Shown here in pieces: positions 13,758 to 14,755 of a DNA stretch of 14,755 nt. The position numbers and the translations under genes are program-made. This DNA is from Pseudomonadota bacterium (lineage in GTDB: Bacteria > Pseudomonadota > Gammaproteobacteria > Pseudomonadales > Oleiphilaceae), in NCBI GenBank assembly GCA_023430625.1, contig JAEZAA010000206.1:1-14755 (forward strand), read 5' to 3'. Numbering within the stretch: position 1 is the first letter of the stretch; each line of letters starts with the position of its first letter. The notes beneath the pieces are model-generated. The model searched no databases. It had not been told where the DNA came from and saw only the letters and a list, made by a program, of their open reading frames with translations.

Positions 13758-14687
13758 ATGAAAGCAATCCATGCCCGCAAACTGATCAAACCTATTGAGC
13801 AGTCCTATACGGAGATGTTCTCCGGACGCGTATACACGGTCGGTAAAGGCGCCGTCTCGATTCGTAATCACAGCGCCCGCGCGCGGCATACGGTCATCGG
13901 GGTCCATGGTTTTTTGGAAAACCACTGTTACTTCACCCAGACCTATAAAGCACCGGACACCGAACTGATTCTGCTCACCTGCAGCAATTATCACATCCCC
14001 GTCAGCGGTCCTTGTCCCGAAGCCGCCCCCTGGGAAGTGCCGATCAAGCATCTGGAAGGCACCATCGAATACGACGCCTGCATCCTGCTCCAGGTCCTGC
14101 AGAATGTTCCGTCCACCGACCGCATCCGGATTCATGGCCATTCACGTGGCGGCGCGGTGATTATCGAAGCCATTCGGCAACGCCCGGAACTGTTTGAACA
14201 CATCGATGTGGTACTGGAAGCGCCGGTGCTGCCCCAAGGGCAACTCCACCCGCTGGTTACGGCCCTGCTGGAACCGGTCAGTCACGGCATGTGGCCCTGG
14301 CTGATCCGCCTGATCAACAGCGCGCCCTCCTCGTCCTACAGCCAGACGTTTTTTGGCCGCATGAACGCCCGCAAGCGCCAGTTGCTGGACAAGCTGTTCC
14401 ACGCAACCAAGGATCATCTGACCATCGTGCGCAACATCGAGAACATCATTGCCTGGACGGAAAAAACACCGTTCGATGTCTATCAGCACATGCGCCACGG
14501 CACCATTCTGATTCCCAAGGTGGACCGGATCCTGTGCCGTAACACCATGCTCAGAAGCGCGGAGCAGACATCCAATGCCATCCGCATCGTCGAGACCACG
14601 GCCAGCAGCCATTTCATCACTCTCGACAGCGACGAATGGGTGCCATCCCTCGACCTGATGCCCGTTCAGGTCAGCGTCGCGGCCTGA
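13758..14687 (+). CDS. alpha/beta hydrolase of unknown substrate
   Basis: This is a 309-residue predicted serine hydrolase of the alpha/beta fold. The nucleophile elbow is GHSRGG (127-132, Ser129). HGF (50-52), after a hydrophobic strand (HTVIGVHG), is the usual oxyanion-hole position. His285 in SSHFITL is the likely catalytic His, with Asp256 a candidate acid. The segment between about 155 and 235 is probably a lid of helices. No signal peptide is visible, so it is likely cytoplasmic. I chose the ATG at 13758, which has GGGAG about ten bases upstream; an in-frame extension to 13665 has no ribosome binding site and adds an unlikely N-terminus. The protein has unusually many Cys and His residues in its first third. 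It could be an esterase, lipase or thioesterase. It appears to be a single-gene unit ending at a hairpin terminator. Confidence 0.85.
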   Translation: MKAIHARKLIKPIEQSYTEMFSGRVYTVGKGAVSIRNHSARARHTVIGVHGFLENHCYFTQTYKAPDTELILLTCSNYHIPVSGPCPEAAPWEVPIKHLEGTIEYDACILLQVLQNVPSTDRIRIHGHSRGGAVIIEAIRQRPELFEHIDVVLEAPVLPQGQLHPLVTALLEPVSHGMWPWLIRLINSAPSSSYSQTFFGRMNARKRQLLDKLFHATKDHLTIVRNIENIIAWTEKTPFDVYQHMRHGTILIPKVDRILCRNTMLRSAEQTSNAIRIVETTASSHFITLDSDEWVPSLDLMPVQVSVAA

Positions 14688-14702
14688 ATCGCCTGCAACG
14701 AA

Positions 14703-14734
14703 GCTAAAACGGCGGGTCTTCCGTCCGTTTTAGC
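14703..14734 (+). terminator. hairpin terminator of the hydrolase gene
   Basis: GCTAAAACGG (14703-14712) and CCGTTTTAGC (14725-14734) form a perfect 10-bp stem, 15 bases after the stop codon. The T-run is part of the stem's 3' arm, so it may act as a terminator on either strand or only stabilise the transcript end. Confidence 0.65.
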
Positions 14735-14755
14735 CGTAAGTTCTCAGCCCGTAAT

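Noticed and set aside
13548..14141. 197-codon minus-strand frame overlapping the hydrolase start
   Set aside because: Most of it is antisense to the hydrolase coding region, and the translation has no family signature.

Overview
The window is GC-rich bacterial chromosomal DNA, most likely from a gammaproteobacterium, possibly a marine or halophilic one. The grounds are the nuoL-nuoM-nuoN order, a long-type leuA preceded by a leucine-rich leader peptide, a FadL-type porin and a GGDEF enzyme. This placement is an inference from gene content and is not certain to genus.

Positions 1-3815 (+) are the 3' end of the respiratory complex I operon: a truncated nuoL, then complete nuoM and nuoN. An AT-rich intergenic stretch (about 3960-4050) carries a good promoter with repeats. 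It precedes a two-gene, translationally coupled module (4063-5774, +): an unrecognised 201-residue protein and an HTH (XRE)-ImmA/IrrE metallopeptidase fusion. This is the most likely accessory, defence-like or stress-response module in the window.

Convergent to it on the minus strand lie an SRAP-family abasic-site DNA-protein crosslinking protein (5797-6471), a REPIN-like pair of GC-rich hairpins, and leuA (6741-8456). leuA is preceded by a 23-codon leader ORF with clustered Leu codons. The leader RNA can fold into one nested hairpin that reaches from those Leu codons to the leuA ribosome binding site, which suggests leucine-responsive translational attenuation.

From 8973 on there is a FadL/OmpP1-type outer-membrane transporter (+). 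A shared bidirectional terminator separates it from a convergent PAS-GGDEF diguanylate cyclase (-). Next come a large lipoprotein with an internal repeat (-) and a 90-residue unrecognised protein (-). After a 567-base stretch with no supported gene, there is an alpha/beta hydrolase (+) that ends in a clear hairpin terminator at the window edge.

No tRNA, rRNA, CRISPR array, transposase or integrase was seen.
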